Shown here: positions 1 to 5,695 of the stretch, one piece after another
Position numbering within the stretch: position 1 is the stretch's first letter
How the letters are laid out: the number at the start of each line of letters is the position of its first letter
Source: Rhodothermia bacterium
Lineage (GTDB): Bacteria > Bacteroidota > Rhodothermia > Balneolales > Natronogracilivirgulaceae
Direction: 5' to 3'
Assembly: GCA_007122185.1 (NCBI GenBank)
Contig: SKUI01000258.1
Coordinates: 1-5,695 of the forward strand
Length of the DNA: 5,695 nucleotides
Position numbers and translations under genes: made by a program
Notes under the pieces: model-generated
What the model saw: the letters and a program-made list of their open reading frames with translations, nothing else
Told to the model about the DNA's origin: nothing
Databases searched by the model: none

Positions 1-902
1 GTTTGACCATCGTGATCGCCATGCTGATCGCCATCATCGGCTTCCGGCTGATGCAGGATGTGCCCCTGTTCCGTCCCAGCCTGCAACTCTACACCGTATT
101 TGAACGGGTGGATGGGGTCAGCGCCGGCACGTCGGTCTACATGTCCGGAGTGAAGATCGGTTCCGTCAACCGGGTCCACCTTGCCGGTCCCGACAGTGTC
201 GAGGTGGTGCTGAACCTCTCTTATACCGAAGGGATTCCGGTGGGGTCCCGCGCATATATTGAACCGGCCGATCTTATTGGCAGCAAAAGAGTGCGTATCC
301 AACACTCCGGCGCCGATGAAATAATACCAGACGGCGGGTACATCGAGGGTGTATACGACCATGGTGCGTTTGCGGAACTGCAGGAGTTTGCGGAAGACCT
401 GAAACCCGACATCGAGCGAAGCGCCGGCAGCCTTGCCGAGGTGCTGGAACAGATTGACGACGTGCTTAAGGATCGCGGCAAAGAGGACATCAGGGAGACC
501 ATTAGTGCGCTTAACCGGTCCTCACAGCAGATCAACCGGCTTCTGGAGGCACGAAGCGCCGATCTGGATGAGTCCATCATCCATTTGAAACAGACCCTTG
601 CCAATCTCGATACGCTGAGCGCAGGCAGCCAGCAGCAGCTGGAAGAGATCCTGGCCAACCTGGAGACGACAACCCGGGAGCTTTCGGTCATCTCCACCGA
701 ACTGGGTGGGGTAAGCACCGAGCTGCACGTAATGATGCAGCAGATCAACAGCGGTGAAGGCACACTGGGACGGCTGATCCAGGATCCTTCTCTGTATGAG
801 AACCTGGACAGCATGGCCGTCAATCTCAAAAACATATCCCGCATCCTCGAGGAAGATCCCCGGCACTTCCTCAAACACATGCGCCTGGTTGACATATTCT
901 GA
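1..902 (+). CDS. mlaD: MlaD-like MCE-domain lipid transport protein, 5' end missing
   Basis: Substrate-binding subunit of an MCE/Mla-type ABC system that moves phospholipids between the inner and outer membranes, anchored in the inner membrane with the rest in the periplasm. Of the 299 residues visible from position 3, residues 2-18 form a hydrophobic membrane segment. Residues about 28-105 form the MCE domain, with the typical stretch VFERVDGVSAGTSVYMSGVK. Residues about 122-250 are a long heptad-rich helical region, as in MCE proteins that build helical barrels. Residues 250-265 (SGEGTLGRLIQDPSLY) and the end (DPRHFLKHMRL) match a tail common in Bacteroidota-type MlaD proteins. The TTG at position 3 is probably an internal Leu: the charged N-terminal residues that normally precede the membrane segment are absent, so roughly ten codons lie outside the window. 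The permease and ATPase partners would be expected upstream but are not visible. The family is clear; the exact lipid substrate is not. Confidence 0.88.
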   Translation, partial: LTIVIAMLIAIIGFRLMQDVPLFRPSLQLYTVFERVDGVSAGTSVYMSGVKIGSVNRVHLAGPDSVEVVLNLSYTEGIPVGSRAYIEPADLIGSKRVRIQHSGADEIIPDGGYIEGVYDHGAFAELQEFAEDLKPDIERSAGSLAEVLEQIDDVLKDRGKEDIRETISALNRSSQQINRLLEARSADLDESIIHLKQTLANLDTLSAGSQQQLEEILANLETTTRELSVISTELGGVSTELHVMMQQINSGEGTLGRLIQDPSLYENLDSMAVNLKNISRILEEDPRHFLKHMRLVDIF

Positions 903-1008
903 GGCCAGGGGGGATGCCGCTTTGAACGAGCGGTCTGATGCGATTGCATGCCGGACTTTTCCGAATTTCTGCACCAAACCGAATATGGCTCCGTTATACC
1001 TAATAGCT

Positions 1009-1036
1009 TTGTAATTCGCGGCAATTGCCGTATCTT
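1009..1036 (+). promoter_or_regulatory. Weak candidate promoter with palindromic spacer upstream of ppiD
   Basis: The 205-bp gap between mlaD and ppiD (903-1107) holds no convincing gene. TTGTAA (1009-1014) and TATCTT (1031-1036) are separated by 16 bp and each match four of six sigma70 consensus bases. The spacer contains the perfect 12-bp palindrome CGGCAATTGCCG (1019-1030), a possible operator. An alternative Bacteroidota-style -7 box of the form TAnnTTTG is TAGCTTTG at 1004-1011, but I see no matching -33 box. The presence of a promoter here is reasonable given the gap and the change of function; the exact site is uncertain. Confidence 0.3.
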
Positions 1037-1097
1037 TCCGAGCTATTACACGAAGTCGCAACCGACATTCCAAACCACTTTTCAATTATACGTTTCC

Positions 1098-1101
1098 GAG
1101 G
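1098..1101 (+). promoter_or_regulatory. Ribosome binding site of ppiD
   Basis: GAGG is followed by a run of six T and then the ATG at 1108. The spacing is suitable, and it favours the ATG at 1108 over the in-frame ATG three codons later (1117). Confidence 0.55.
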
Positions 1102-1107
1102 TTTTTT

Positions 1108-3195
1108 ATGGGTTTGATGCAAAAACTAAGAGCCGGCACCAAGTACATCATCTGGATTCTGATCCTCTCATTCGGACTCCTTTGGGTGCTTGCGGATACC
1201 CAGGTGTTTGACGCCATGATGGCAGGTCCGCGTAACATGGGCGAAGTGAACCGTGATCCTGTATCATGGGCCGAGTTCAACCAGCGGATCAATCTCTACA
1301 CAGAACAGTACCGTCAGCAGACTGGAGCCAGCCCCGACAGCGAAATCCGGGCCCAGTATGAAGAAATGGCCTGGGAACAACTCATCGTGGACAAGATCCT
1401 GAAGCAGAAAATGCAGGATATGGGAATTACGGTTACCGATTCCGAGCTGATGGATATGGTTACCGGTGATGATCCAGATCCCTTTATCCGTCAGCAGTTC
1501 ACCCGTGAGGACGGGACCATCGACAGGGTTGCACTTCAGAATGCAATCGAGGCACCGGAGAACCGTGAAATCTGGATCATGATCGAACAACAGCTTCGCG
1601 AGCAGCGCCGCCAGCAGAAATTGAACCAGTTCGTCGAGGCCTCGCTGCGTGTCAGTGACTTCGAGGTGCAGCAGCATTACAAGCGGCAAAACAGCCGGGC
1701 CAACTTCCAATATGTGCGGTTCCCGTTTTCGGACATTCCTTCGGATGAGATCGAGGTGAGTGATTCTGAAGCCCGCGCCTTTTACCGCAACAATGAGCAC
1801 CGTTTCCAGAGAAACAAGACCTGGCGCTTCTCCTATGTGACTTTTTCCATTGCACCGACAGAAGCCGACACAATGCGAACGCTCGACTACCTTGCCCGGC
1901 TTCGTGACGATTTCCGTGCTGCCGAGAATGTCGACCGCTTCCTGACCGACCATTTCTCAGAGACCAGCTATTTTGAAAACTTCCTGAAGCCGTCCGAGGT
2001 TCGATTCGAACATCTCAAGGCGTTTGAACTGGATGTGGACGAAGTCAGCGAACCCTACATCTACAACAACAGGGCGCACATGGTCCGCCTTCTGGAAGAA
2101 CGTCCGACAGACCAGACCTATGTGCGCGTGCGCCAGCTCAGGCTTACAGACAGTGACGCCGGCCGTGAACTTGCCGAGGAGCTCATTGGACGTGTGCGTC
2201 AAGGGGAGTCGTTTGCAGCCCTGGCAGAGTCCTACTCCACGCACAGCCAGTCGGCCCGCCACGGCGGCGATCTCGGTTATATCGAGCGGGATGACAAGCC
2301 CGCAGCCCAGGCCAACGCCATTTTTGCCGCTTCCACCGGATCGGTGATCGGTCCGCTCCCCGGTGATGACGGCATCTACCTTTTCCAGATCGCAGACCGA
2401 ACCAACCGGGATATCCGTTTTGCCGACCTTAGCCAGGATTTCGAACCCGATCCCTTTGAAACGGTTCAGCGCCTGGCCAACGAAGCCGAGGACTTCCAGT
2501 ATTTCGCCCACTCGGACGGATTCGTCAGCGAAGCCGAGCGCAGCGGATATACGGTCCTGGAAGGAGTAGCCACCGAGGGCACCCCATTCATTTCCGGGCT
2601 TGGACAGAGCCGCATGATCCTCAACGAACTTCAGCACATGAGAAGGGGAAACATCTCCGATGTCATTGAGACCGAAGATATGTTTATGGTGTTCCGGGTG
2701 GATGAGGTAATCCCGGAAGGCACCCGTCCCCTCGATGAGGTCCGCACACAGGTGGAATCACTCGTGCGTGAGCAGAAACGCAAGGAACTCATGACCCAAC
2801 GCGTGAGCGAGATGCGGGACGGCATCGCTTCGCTAGAGGAGCTGGCCGAAACCAGCGGCAAATCGGTTCAGAGTGCAGAGCGCCTTCGCCTGAACGCCGC
2901 CACGGTTCCAGGCGCCGGCCGGGAACCGAAAGTTGTGGGAGCCGCTTTTTCTCTTTCTGAGGGACAGCTTTCGCCCGTGATCACCGGAAATAATGCCGCA
3001 TTTGTGATGGTAGTGGAAAGCCGTACCTTGGCCGATCCCGCCGCCATGACCACCGCGGAGCGCCGTCAGATCCGTGAAGAGCTGCAGCAGCAGAAAAACA
3101 CCGTATTCGGATCGGTATGGGTGGATCGACTCAAAGCCGATGCCGACATCCGTGATTTCCGCACCCAGCAACGCATGATGCAGCGGCCCATGTAA
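1108..3195 (+). CDS. ppiD: PpiD/SurA-like membrane-anchored periplasmic chaperone with parvulin domain
   Basis: A 695-residue protein anchored in the inner membrane and facing the periplasm, expected to help newly exported proteins, including outer-membrane proteins, to fold as they leave the Sec translocon. Residues 12-29 form a single uncleaved membrane helix after a short basic N-terminus (KLRAGTK). Residues about 45-200 are the helical SurA_N/PpiD chaperone region. Residues about 338-431 are a parvulin (rotamase) domain with the signatures FAALAESYS (369-377) and GGDLGYI (386-392). The rest (about 500-690) is helical chaperone sequence typical of PpiD, including a second stretch resembling a parvulin end (AAFSLSEGQLSPV, 612-624). 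The two family histidines look replaced: the usual HIL position reads RQL (342-344) and the usual GYH reads GIY (422-424). Isomerase activity is therefore doubtful, as in E. coli PpiD, whose parvulin domain is described as inactive. It is followed at once by ribD, so the two are probably co-transcribed. Confidence 0.9.
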   Translation: MGLMQKLRAGTKYIIWILILSFGLLWVLADTQVFDAMMAGPRNMGEVNRDPVSWAEFNQRINLYTEQYRQQTGASPDSEIRAQYEEMAWEQLIVDKILKQKMQDMGITVTDSELMDMVTGDDPDPFIRQQFTREDGTIDRVALQNAIEAPENREIWIMIEQQLREQRRQQKLNQFVEASLRVSDFEVQQHYKRQNSRANFQYVRFPFSDIPSDEIEVSDSEARAFYRNNEHRFQRNKTWRFSYVTFSIAPTEADTMRTLDYLARLRDDFRAAENVDRFLTDHFSETSYFENFLKPSEVRFEHLKAFELDVDEVSEPYIYNNRAHMVRLLEERPTDQTYVRVRQLRLTDSDAGRELAEELIGRVRQGESFAALAESYSTHSQSARHGGDLGYIERDDKPAAQANAIFAASTGSVIGPLPGDDGIYLFQIADRTNRDIRFADLSQDFEPDPFETVQRLANEAEDFQYFAHSDGFVSEAERSGYTVLEGVATEGTPFISGLGQSRMILNELQHMRRGNISDVIETEDMFMVFRVDEVIPEGTRPLDEVRTQVESLVREQKRKELMTQRVSEMRDGIASLEELAETSGKSVQSAERLRLNAATVPGAGREPKVVGAAFSLSEGQLSPVITGNNAAFVMVVESRTLADPAAMTTAERRQIREELQQQKNTVFGSVWVDRLKADADIRDFRTQQRMMQRPM

Positions 3196-3197
3196 GT

Positions 3198-4322
3198 ATG
3201 CATGACGTATCCGCCGAAGATATAAAGAGAATGAGGCGGGCCCTCCGGCTTGCCGAAAAAGGAAAGGGATACGTTGCTCCCAATCCGCTGGTAGGATGCG
3301 TCATTTACTCCCGTGAGGGTGTGCTCATCGGGCAGGGATATCATGAGCGGTATGGCCGGGCACATGCGGAGATCAACGCCCTGCGCTCTGTAAAAGACCG
3401 CTCGGATCTGCTGGACGCGACCGTTTACATCACTCTGGAGCCCTGCTCGCATCACGGAAAAACCCCGCCATGCGCCCATGAACTGGCGAAGTATCCGCTC
3501 AAGCGGATTGTTGTGGCCATGAGCGACCCGAATCCACAGGTCAACGGTAATGGGATTGCCTATCTCAGATCGAAAGGGATCTCCGTGGTGACCGGCGTAC
3601 TCGAAGAGGAGGCCCGGAAGCTGAACGAAGTATTCCTGTTCAACATGCGGTTCGGCAAACCCTATGTCATCCTCAAAGTGGCCCAGTCACTTGACGGTTA
3701 CATTGCCGCCCCGGACGGAGACTCCCGGTGGATATCCGGTCCCGAAGCCCGTAAGCGCGTCCACCAGTGGCGAAGCGAGTACGACGCCGTGATGGTGGGA
3801 CGCAACACCGCGTTGCTCGATAATCCCCGGCTTACCGTCCGGCATGTCAGCGGTCGTCAGCCGCGACGGATTGTGATTGATGGTCCGGGCACCTTGCCAT
3901 CGGACCTGCACCTTTTCAGCGACATCCATGAGGACAAAACCATTCTGGTCACCTGCAATCCGGGTCTTTCCGCAAAGGCTGATGACCAGGCTCTTGGACT
4001 GCTGCAACCAGACTATTTTCGCGGACAGACCGTGCATGTCCCGGACCTCAACGGCCACTGCAACCTGGAACAGGCCATCAACAGGGTCGGGGAACTGGGG
4101 GTGTCATCCATCCTGGTGGAAGCAGGCAGCCAGCTCGCATCGGCGCTTGTGCGGGACAACCTGGTGGACAAGCTCCACCTGTTCATAGCACCAAAGATGC
4201 TGGGCGGCGGTACGCGCAGCTTTCTGGGGCTCGGGATCGAACGGATGAGCGAAATCATCGGTTTCCGTTCTGGCGGATGGACCAAAGCCGGCGACGATAT
4301 GCTTTTTACCGGTTATTTTTGA
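3198..4322 (+). CDS. ribD: Bifunctional riboflavin biosynthesis protein RibD (deaminase/reductase)
   Basis: Cytosolic enzyme for two consecutive steps of riboflavin synthesis: deamination of 2,5-diamino-6-ribosylamino-4(3H)-pyrimidinone 5'-phosphate, then NADPH-dependent reduction of the ribosyl side chain. Residues about 8-145 are the zinc cytidine-deaminase-like domain. The zinc and catalytic residues are intact: H56-A57-E58 and PCSHHGKTPPC (82-92, with C83 and C92). Residues about 155-374 are the RibD C-terminal reductase domain, with KVAQSLDGYIA (160-170), SRWISGPEAR (176-185), VGRNTALLDNPRLTVR (200-215) and SILVEAGSQLASALV near 4107-4151. At 374 residues it has the usual length for the fused form. 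The start lies 2 bp after the ppiD stop with no clear Shine-Dalgarno of its own, so translational coupling to ppiD is likely. The final codons overlap the -35 element of the ribE promoter candidate. Confidence 0.97.
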   Translation: MHDVSAEDIKRMRRALRLAEKGKGYVAPNPLVGCVIYSREGVLIGQGYHERYGRAHAEINALRSVKDRSDLLDATVYITLEPCSHHGKTPPCAHELAKYPLKRIVVAMSDPNPQVNGNGIAYLRSKGISVVTGVLEEEARKLNEVFLFNMRFGKPYVILKVAQSLDGYIAAPDGDSRWISGPEARKRVHQWRSEYDAVMVGRNTALLDNPRLTVRHVSGRQPRRIVIDGPGTLPSDLHLFSDIHEDKTILVTCNPGLSAKADDQALGLLQPDYFRGQTVHVPDLNGHCNLEQAINRVGELGVSSILVEAGSQLASALVRDNLVDKLHLFIAPKMLGGGTRSFLGLGIERMSEIIGFRSGGWTKAGDDMLFTGYF

Positions 4323-4348
4323 CAGACTGTTTTTTTACAGCGTATTAT
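4319..4348 (+). promoter_or_regulatory. Strong sigma70-like promoter candidate for ribE
   Basis: TTGACA (4319-4324, a full match to the -35 consensus, overlapping the ribD stop codon) and TATTAT (4343-4348, five of six to the -10 consensus) are 18 bp apart. The surrounding sequence is AT-rich. This would give a ribE transcript with a leader of about 75 bases. The region 4323-4429 shows none of the conserved blocks of an FMN riboswitch. Confidence 0.5.
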
Positions 4349-4371
4349 TCTTGACAGATGGTTTTTGACAG
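4319..4371 (+). repeat. Cluster of TTGACAG heptamers
   Basis: TTGACAG occurs exactly at 4319-4325, 4351-4357 and 4365-4371, with a degenerate fourth copy (TTACAG, 4335-4340). Start-to-start steps are 16, 16 and 14 bp. Runs of T precede most copies (TTTTTGACAG at 4316-4325 and 4362-4371). It may be a regulator-binding array, a decayed short tandem repeat, or extra -35 elements. Only the first copy has a good -10 box at a proper distance. Confidence 0.5.
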
Positions 4372-4416
4372 CGCGTAACTTTTGTAAGAACGGGCAACGC
4401 ATCCACACAGATAAAC

Positions 4417-4422
4417 AAGGAG
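4417..4422 (+). promoter_or_regulatory. Ribosome binding site of ribE
   Basis: AAGGAG lies 7 bases before the ATG at 4430. It is a near-consensus Shine-Dalgarno and fixes this start. Confidence 0.85.
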
Positions 4423-4429
4423 AAAACCG

Positions 4430-5110
4430 ATGTTCAACGGCATCATTGAAGAATTGGGCAAAGTCACATCCGTCAAGGATATAGGAGGAGGCAAGGAGCT
4501 CACCATATCGTGCAAGCTGGCATCCGCCATGGAGGTGGACAACAGTCTTTGCGTCAATGGAGTCTGCCAGACGGTGGTGCGGCTGGACAAAGACACCGTA
4601 ACGGTGCAGATGGTGGAGGAGACACTCCGCAAAACCGCACTGGGAGAACTCAAACCGGGCTCGGAAATCAATCTGGAGCGTTCCCTTTCGCTTGCTCAGC
4701 GCATTGACGGGCATCTTGTCCAGGGTCATGTGGATACGACCGGCGAAATGCTGGATGTCCGGAAGGAGGGCACAAACTGGCTGTGCACGATCGGGTATGA
4801 TCCGGAGTGGCGCGATCTGATCGTTGGTCGCGGCAGCATAGCCATTGACGGTATCAGTCTGACGGTCGCCCGTGAAACCGGCAACCAGTTCACAGTGGCC
4901 ATCATCCCCTATACCTGGGATCACACCGTGATAAAAAACCGGAAAAAGGGAGACCGTGTGAACCTGGAGTTTGATATCCTCGGCAAGTATGTCCTGCGCT
5001 TCATGCAGAACCGGGAAGAGGGCGTCCGGGGCGGCGGATCGGCCGGCAATGTGACCGAAAAGCTGCTGCGCGAGAGCGGATTCACCGGTAGCCTGAAGCT
5101 CGATTCGTGA
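4430..5110 (+). CDS. ribE: Riboflavin synthase, alpha-subunit type
   Basis: Cytosolic enzyme for the last step of riboflavin synthesis: dismutation of two 6,7-dimethyl-8-ribityllumazine molecules into riboflavin and a pyrimidinedione that is recycled. At 226 residues it shows the two tandem lumazine-binding barrels of the family. Barrel 1 (about 1-95) starts with MFNGIIEE (family form MFTGIVEE), then has VNGVCQTVV (42-50) and ETLRKTALGELKPGSEINLE (64-83). RIDGHLVQGHVDTTG (91-105) opens barrel 2, which continues with GSIAIDGISLTVA (135-147), IIPYTWDHT (158-166) and VNLEFDILGKYVLR (177-190). The usual family form around residue 47 is GVCLTV, so Q47 is a mild oddity. The C-terminal helix ends LLRESGFT (212-219), followed by an eight-residue tail TGSLKLDS (counting T219) that a second, downstream copy of this segment lacks. 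It has its own promoter signal and Shine-Dalgarno despite following ribD. Some genomes call this gene ribC. Confidence 0.96.
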   Translation: MFNGIIEELGKVTSVKDIGGGKELTISCKLASAMEVDNSLCVNGVCQTVVRLDKDTVTVQMVEETLRKTALGELKPGSEINLERSLSLAQRIDGHLVQGHVDTTGEMLDVRKEGTNWLCTIGYDPEWRDLIVGRGSIAIDGISLTVARETGNQFTVAIIPYTWDHTVIKNRKKGDRVNLEFDILGKYVLRFMQNREEGVRGGGSAGNVTEKLLRESGFTGSLKLDS

Positions 5111-5161
5111 AATCAGCGGAACCGGTTGATCGGGCTGCTGCTGCGGGAGAGTGGATTTACC
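5063..5161 (+). repeat. Imperfect direct repeat of the ribE 3' end
   Basis: The 24-bp segment 5063-5086 inside ribE, coding LLRESGFT, recurs at 5138-5161 after the ribE stop, exactly 75 bp (25 codons) downstream. There are 21 matches. All three differences fall at third codon positions and are synonymous: CGC/CGG, AGC/AGT and TTC/TTT. The downstream copy is followed directly by TGA (5162-5164). It therefore looks like a remnant of another version of the ribE tail. Confidence 0.75.
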
Positions 5162-5189
5162 TGAACCGGTTGATCGGGCTGCTGCTGCG
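5119..5189. repeat. 27-bp perfect direct repeat at the ribE/lptD junction
   Basis: The 27 bp at 5119-5145 and 5163-5189 are identical, with a 44-bp period. Each starts GAACCGGTTGATC and ends CTGCTGCTGCG. Read on the minus strand, each copy encodes the same terminal residues, RSSSPINRFR, followed at once by a stop. The last Arg and stop are AGG-TAA in the copy belonging to the lptD-like gene and CGC-TGA in the distal copy. Each copy contains the palindrome AACCGGTT. Confidence 0.9.
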
Positions 5190-5695
5190 TTCCAGGTTGT
5201 TGAGCCCCGGAAGTTTCTGGAAGAGGCCATGCAGCTGGGAATCGCGCACCGAAAGCCGGAAGAGAAAGAATTTGAAATCCCCGAACGGGTTCCACTGAAA
5301 GCTGAGATCCCAACAGTGCAGGTTACGCGTGACATTGAACCGGGAAGGGGTGAGCTCTTTATCGATGAAGTCATACCCGAGCGAGGTCCCCACCTGCCAC
5401 TCCGGAGTAAGCCGGAACTGAATACTTTGTGCGTTGATCACAGCCGACCGCGTACTCCCGGTACCGGGTCCCCTTCGCCAGCGGTAGTTGAAACTCAGGC
5501 TCATGGACCAGGGAACATCCACCCGTTCCACATGACCGCGATAGATGGCATCATCAATCGGGTGGAAGCGAGACTGGTCCAGCGGGTCATAATGCTCCGG
5601 ATAGTGCCATTTCGGTTGCTCAAACCGGCCACGTCCGTTACTTCCGCTGCTGCTGAAACGCGTGCTTGCGGCAAAACTGAAATTGACAAGCCGCA
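5157..5695 (-). CDS. lptD: LptD-like outer-membrane LPS assembly protein, C-terminal part
   Basis: C-terminal 178 residues of an outer-membrane beta-barrel protein; the frame stays open to the right edge, so the start and most of the gene are outside the window. In Bacteroidota-type bacteria this family is annotated as the LptD protein that inserts lipopolysaccharide into the outer leaflet. Alternating hydrophobic/polar strands rich in aromatics are visible at residues 1-14, 61-72 (PWSMSLSFNYRW), 86-109 and 119-150 of the visible part. The blocks TGYDF-like TSLGYDFIDKE (103-113), RNLHCWDLSFQWNPFGD (123-139) and FRLSVRDSQLHGLFQKLPG (145-163) are those I associate with the C-terminal end of this family. 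The end, NNLERSSSPINRFR (165-178), is partly repeated just beyond the stop. The gene converges on ribE with 46 bp between the stop codons. LptD is my best call; another large barrel protein is possible since the N-terminal OstA domain is not visible. Confidence 0.75.
   Translation of the reverse strand, partial: RLVNFSFAASTRFSSSGSNGRGRFEQPKWHYPEHYDPLDQSRFHPIDDAIYRGHVERVDVPWSMSLSFNYRWRRGPGTGSTRSAVINAQSIQFRLTPEWQVGTSLGYDFIDKELTPSRFNVTRNLHCWDLSFQWNPFGDFKFFLFRLSVRDSQLHGLFQKLPGLNNLERSSSPINRFR

Noticed and set aside
917..933. Hairpin CCGCT/AGCGG with a 7-base loop after mlaD, as a terminator
   Set aside because: The stem is only 5 bp (6 with a G-U pair) and no T-run follows it.
948..1211. Plus-strand ORF of 87 codons spanning the ppiD leader
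   Set aside because: It overlaps the start of ppiD in another frame, has no Shine-Dalgarno and no family resemblance.
4322..4337. ACAG-A-CTGT followed by a T-run after ribD, as an intrinsic terminator
   Set aside because: A one-base loop and four-base stem cannot form a stable hairpin; the T-run more likely belongs to the AT-rich promoter region.
4323..4429. FMN riboswitch before ribE
   Set aside because: The leader is short and lacks the conserved G-rich and helix-closing blocks of that element; nothing similar is seen before ribD either.
5107..5298. Small plus-strand ORF of 63 codons after ribE
   Set aside because: It runs antisense to the lptD-like gene, has no ribosome site and no recognisable sequence; its first part is just the repeated junction in another frame.
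5113..5313. Minus-strand ORF of 66 codons ending in SSSPINRFR
   Set aside because: Most of it is an out-of-frame reading of the lptD-like gene; only its last 10-15 codons are meaningful, as the duplicated tail reported above.
4313..5374. Long minus-strand ORF (353 codons) across ribE
   Set aside because: It is antisense to a clear riboflavin synthase and has low-complexity content; it arises from codon bias in GC-rich DNA.
1..5695. A previously undescribed multi-gene system, mobile element or defence cassette
   Set aside because: Every sizeable gene belongs to a well-known housekeeping family; no transposase, integrase, CRISPR array, toxin-antitoxin pair or unexplained gene cluster is visible.

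Overview
This is an ordinary-looking chromosomal stretch of a Gram-negative bacterium, most likely from the Bacteroidota/Rhodothermota/Balneolota group. I base that on protein style: an MlaD-like MCE protein ending in an SGEGTLGRLIQDPSLY block, a long (695 aa) PpiD-type membrane chaperone, and an LptD-like barrel whose C-terminus carries the LHCWDLSFQWNPFGD block typical of Bacteroidota-type LptD. Coding DNA is fairly GC-rich and the intergenic leaders are visibly AT-richer. The lineage call is inference and not decisive.

Layout, left to right. (1) The 3' part of an mlaD-like gene (+), cut by the left edge of the window. (2) A 205-bp leader with a weak promoter candidate and a perfect 12-bp palindrome. 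(3) A complete ppiD-like gene (+). (4) A complete ribD (+) starting only 2 bp after the ppiD stop. (5) A 107-bp leader with a strong sigma70-like promoter, several TTGACAG copies and a clear Shine-Dalgarno. (6) A complete riboflavin synthase gene, ribE/ribC type (+). (7) A convergent junction of about 50 bp with an unusual nested duplication of both gene tails. (8) The 3' part of an lptD-like gene (-), cut by the right edge.

Two themes run through it. MlaD (lipid transport), PpiD (folding of secreted and outer-membrane proteins at the inner membrane) and LptD (LPS insertion in the outer membrane) all serve the cell envelope. RibD and RibE are successive enzymes of riboflavin synthesis, coded back to back but with a separate promoter signal in front of ribE. 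No FMN riboswitch is recognisable before either rib gene.

I found no mobile element, CRISPR array, RNA gene or new multi-gene system. The most unusual structure is the ribE/lptD junction at about 5063-5189, where the last codons of both convergent genes occur twice in an interleaved arrangement. It looks like the scar of a recombination between two versions of the same junction.
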